A DNA stretch of 64,000 bases, taken from contig NZ_PJJJ01000037.1 of the NCBI RefSeq assembly GCF_002929495.1, positions 389,954 to 453,953 of the forward strand, written 5' to 3'. Origin of the DNA: Cryobacterium sp. Y82 (GTDB lineage Bacteria > Actinomycetota > Actinomycetes > Actinomycetales > Microbacteriaceae). Positions 63,182 through 64,000 of this stretch are shown piece after piece (position 1 is the stretch's first letter; each line of letters starts with the position of its first letter). The notes under the pieces are model-generated. The model was not told the DNA's origin and did no database searches. It saw nothing but the letters and a program-made list of their open reading frames with translations. The position numbers were made by a program, and so were the translations under genes.

Positions 63182-63222
63182 CCGGTCTCGGCCGGCACGT
63201 CTGCGTGAGAGACTCAAGTCCT

Positions 63223-63822
63223 ATGCCTGACGTACACCCACCCAAACGCGGCCGTCCCGGCTACGACCAGCGCGCCATTCTTGAGATCGCCGTCACCGCG
63301 TTCAACGAATTCGGCTACGACGCGACCTCGATGGGAGTACTCGCGACACGTTTGGCCTTGTCGAAGGCTGCTATTTACCATCACTTCACCTCCAAGGATG
63401 AAGTGCTCCAGCTCGCCCTCGATGAAGCTCTCAACGGCCTCGAGGGCGTGCTGCTCGAATCTGGTGCGCTGACCGGAAATGCGATCGACCGCCTGGCCTA
63501 CGTGCTGCGCGGCGCCGTACATATATTGACGTCTCGGCTTCCGTATGTGACCTTGCTGCTGCGTGTACGCGGCAATACGGAGGTCGAGCGCCTGGCGCTC
63601 ACCCGTCGCAGGGCTTTCGACCGAGCGGTTTCTGCTCTGGTCGTTGAAGCCCGTGATGAGGGATCATTGCGCAGCGACATCGACCCGCGCGTCGTCACAC
63701 GACTGCTCTTCGGCATGGTTAATTCGATCGCCGAGTGGTACCGCCCCGAGGGCCCGGAGGACGCCAGCCACCTCGCGGACGACGTGCTCGCCGTAGCTTT
63801 GGATGGCCTCCGCCGCCATTAG
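63223..63822 (+). CDS. paaR: TetR-family regulator, probable PaaR
   Basis: About 199 residues. TetR helix-turn-helix at ~15-60: A-F-N-E-F-G-Y-D-A-T-S and L-S-K-A-A-I-Y-H-H-F-T-S-K-D-E. The C-terminal helical domain presumably binds phenylacetyl-CoA. ATG at 63223 is favoured over a GTG at 63205; neither has a strong ribosome-binding site. Third gene after paaI-paaK; the operator at 61332 is its likely target. Confidence 0.85.
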   Translation: MPDVHPPKRGRPGYDQRAILEIAVTAFNEFGYDATSMGVLATRLALSKAAIYHHFTSKDEVLQLALDEALNGLEGVLLESGALTGNAIDRLAYVLRGAVHILTSRLPYVTLLLRVRGNTEVERLALTRRRAFDRAVSALVVEARDEGSLRSDIDPRVVTRLLFGMVNSIAEWYRPEGPEDASHLADDVLAVALDGLRRH

Positions 63823-63830
63823 CGCGTTAA

Positions 63831-63869
63831 CGACGAAGGGCCACGCACAGTGTGCGTGGCCCTTCGTCG
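63831..63869. terminator. 18-bp perfect hairpin after paaR
   Basis: 63831-63848 pairs perfectly with 63852-63869 around a three-base AGT loop; followed by TGTTTG. Lies between paaR (plus) and the rRNA operon end (minus), so it can stop transcription from either side. Confidence 0.8.
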
Positions 63870-63887
63870 TGTTTGATCGGGTTAACG

Positions 63888-63925
63888 CAGAAAGGCCACC
63901 CGAAGGTGGCCTTTCTGTTTGTTTC
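63888..63925. terminator. Hairpin at the end of the rRNA operon
   Basis: CAGAAAGGCCACC / GGTGGCCTTTCTG with a CGAA loop (plus) or TTCG loop (minus), nine bases past the 5S 3' end. The UUCG loop on the minus strand and the T-rich tail on the plus strand suggest it works in both directions. Confidence 0.8.
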
Positions 63926-63933
63926 TAAGTTAA

Positions 63934-64000
63934 GTCCGGCGGTGTCCTACTCTCCCACAGGGTCCCCCCTGCAGTACCATCGGCGCTGAGAGTCTTAGCT
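63934..64000 (-). rRNA. rrf: 5S ribosomal RNA, 3' part
   Basis: The last ~67 bases of a 5S gene read on the minus strand: AGCTAAGACTCTCAGCGCCG at the window edge, then GTGGGAGAGTAGGACACCGC, then CGGAC. This is the usual actinobacterial 5S 3' half. The 5' part and the rest of the rRNA operon lie beyond the window. Confidence 0.92.

Overview
The window is high-GC actinobacterial DNA, most likely from the Microbacteriaceae (Cryobacterium/Salinibacterium-like). The reasons are the long translationally coupled run tilS-hpt-ftsH-folE-folP-folB-folK-DUF3180-PH-PH-DUF2520-panC, the frequent GTG/TTG starts, the actinobacterial peptidoglycan-hydrolase pair and the actinobacterial paaABCDE/paaI-paaK-paaR arrangement. 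The genus is inferred from gene content only.

Layout. Positions 1-9468 (all minus) are a housekeeping superoperon: tRNA-Ile lysidine synthetase, hypoxanthine phosphoribosyltransferase, FtsH protease, four folate-biosynthesis enzymes, three membrane proteins and the entry into pantothenate synthesis. Inorganic pyrophosphatase (9513-10004) diverges from it. Positions 10086-12849 hold two secreted cell-wall hydrolases (NlpC/P60 and M23) with related coiled-coil N-termini. Three tRNA genes (Glu-TTC, Asp-GTC, Phe-GAA) follow. Just beyond tRNA-Phe is a 53-codon relic of a tyrosine integrase C-terminus, a scar of a former integrated element. An unknown membrane protein and an M19 dipeptidase come next.

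Positions 16227-42709 form a 26-kb surface-polysaccharide locus. It has an initiating sugar-phosphate transferase, a Wzz/BY-kinase, a Wzx-like flippase, a Wzy-like polymerase, seven glycosyltransferases and two membrane acyltransferases. It also has a TagD-like cytidylyltransferase and a CDP-alcohol phosphotransferase, which could together make a phospho-alcohol decoration. Embedded among them are four secreted proteins in two paralogous pairs: two propeller/FN3 proteins (one with LamG and PKD domains) and two right-handed beta-helix proteins. The locus is a strand mosaic. Several of its transcription units are preceded by a shared inverted repeat, GTGCCCC-N5-GGGG, which I consider the best candidate for an undescribed locus-specific regulatory element.

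Positions 42760-56446 carry mixed metabolic and regulatory genes: proline iminopeptidase, a DksA/TraR-type zinc protein, a DesK/NarL-type two-component system followed by an ABC transporter pair, an acyl-CoA oxidase, RecQ, a CopC-like copper protein with a His-rich membrane neighbour, and a secreted 5'-nucleotidase. Positions 56571-63822 are the phenylacetate degradation module: paaABCDE plus an enoyl-CoA isomerase on the minus strand, diverging from paaI-paaK-paaR around a TetR-type operator. The window ends in the 3' part of a 5S rRNA gene on the minus strand.
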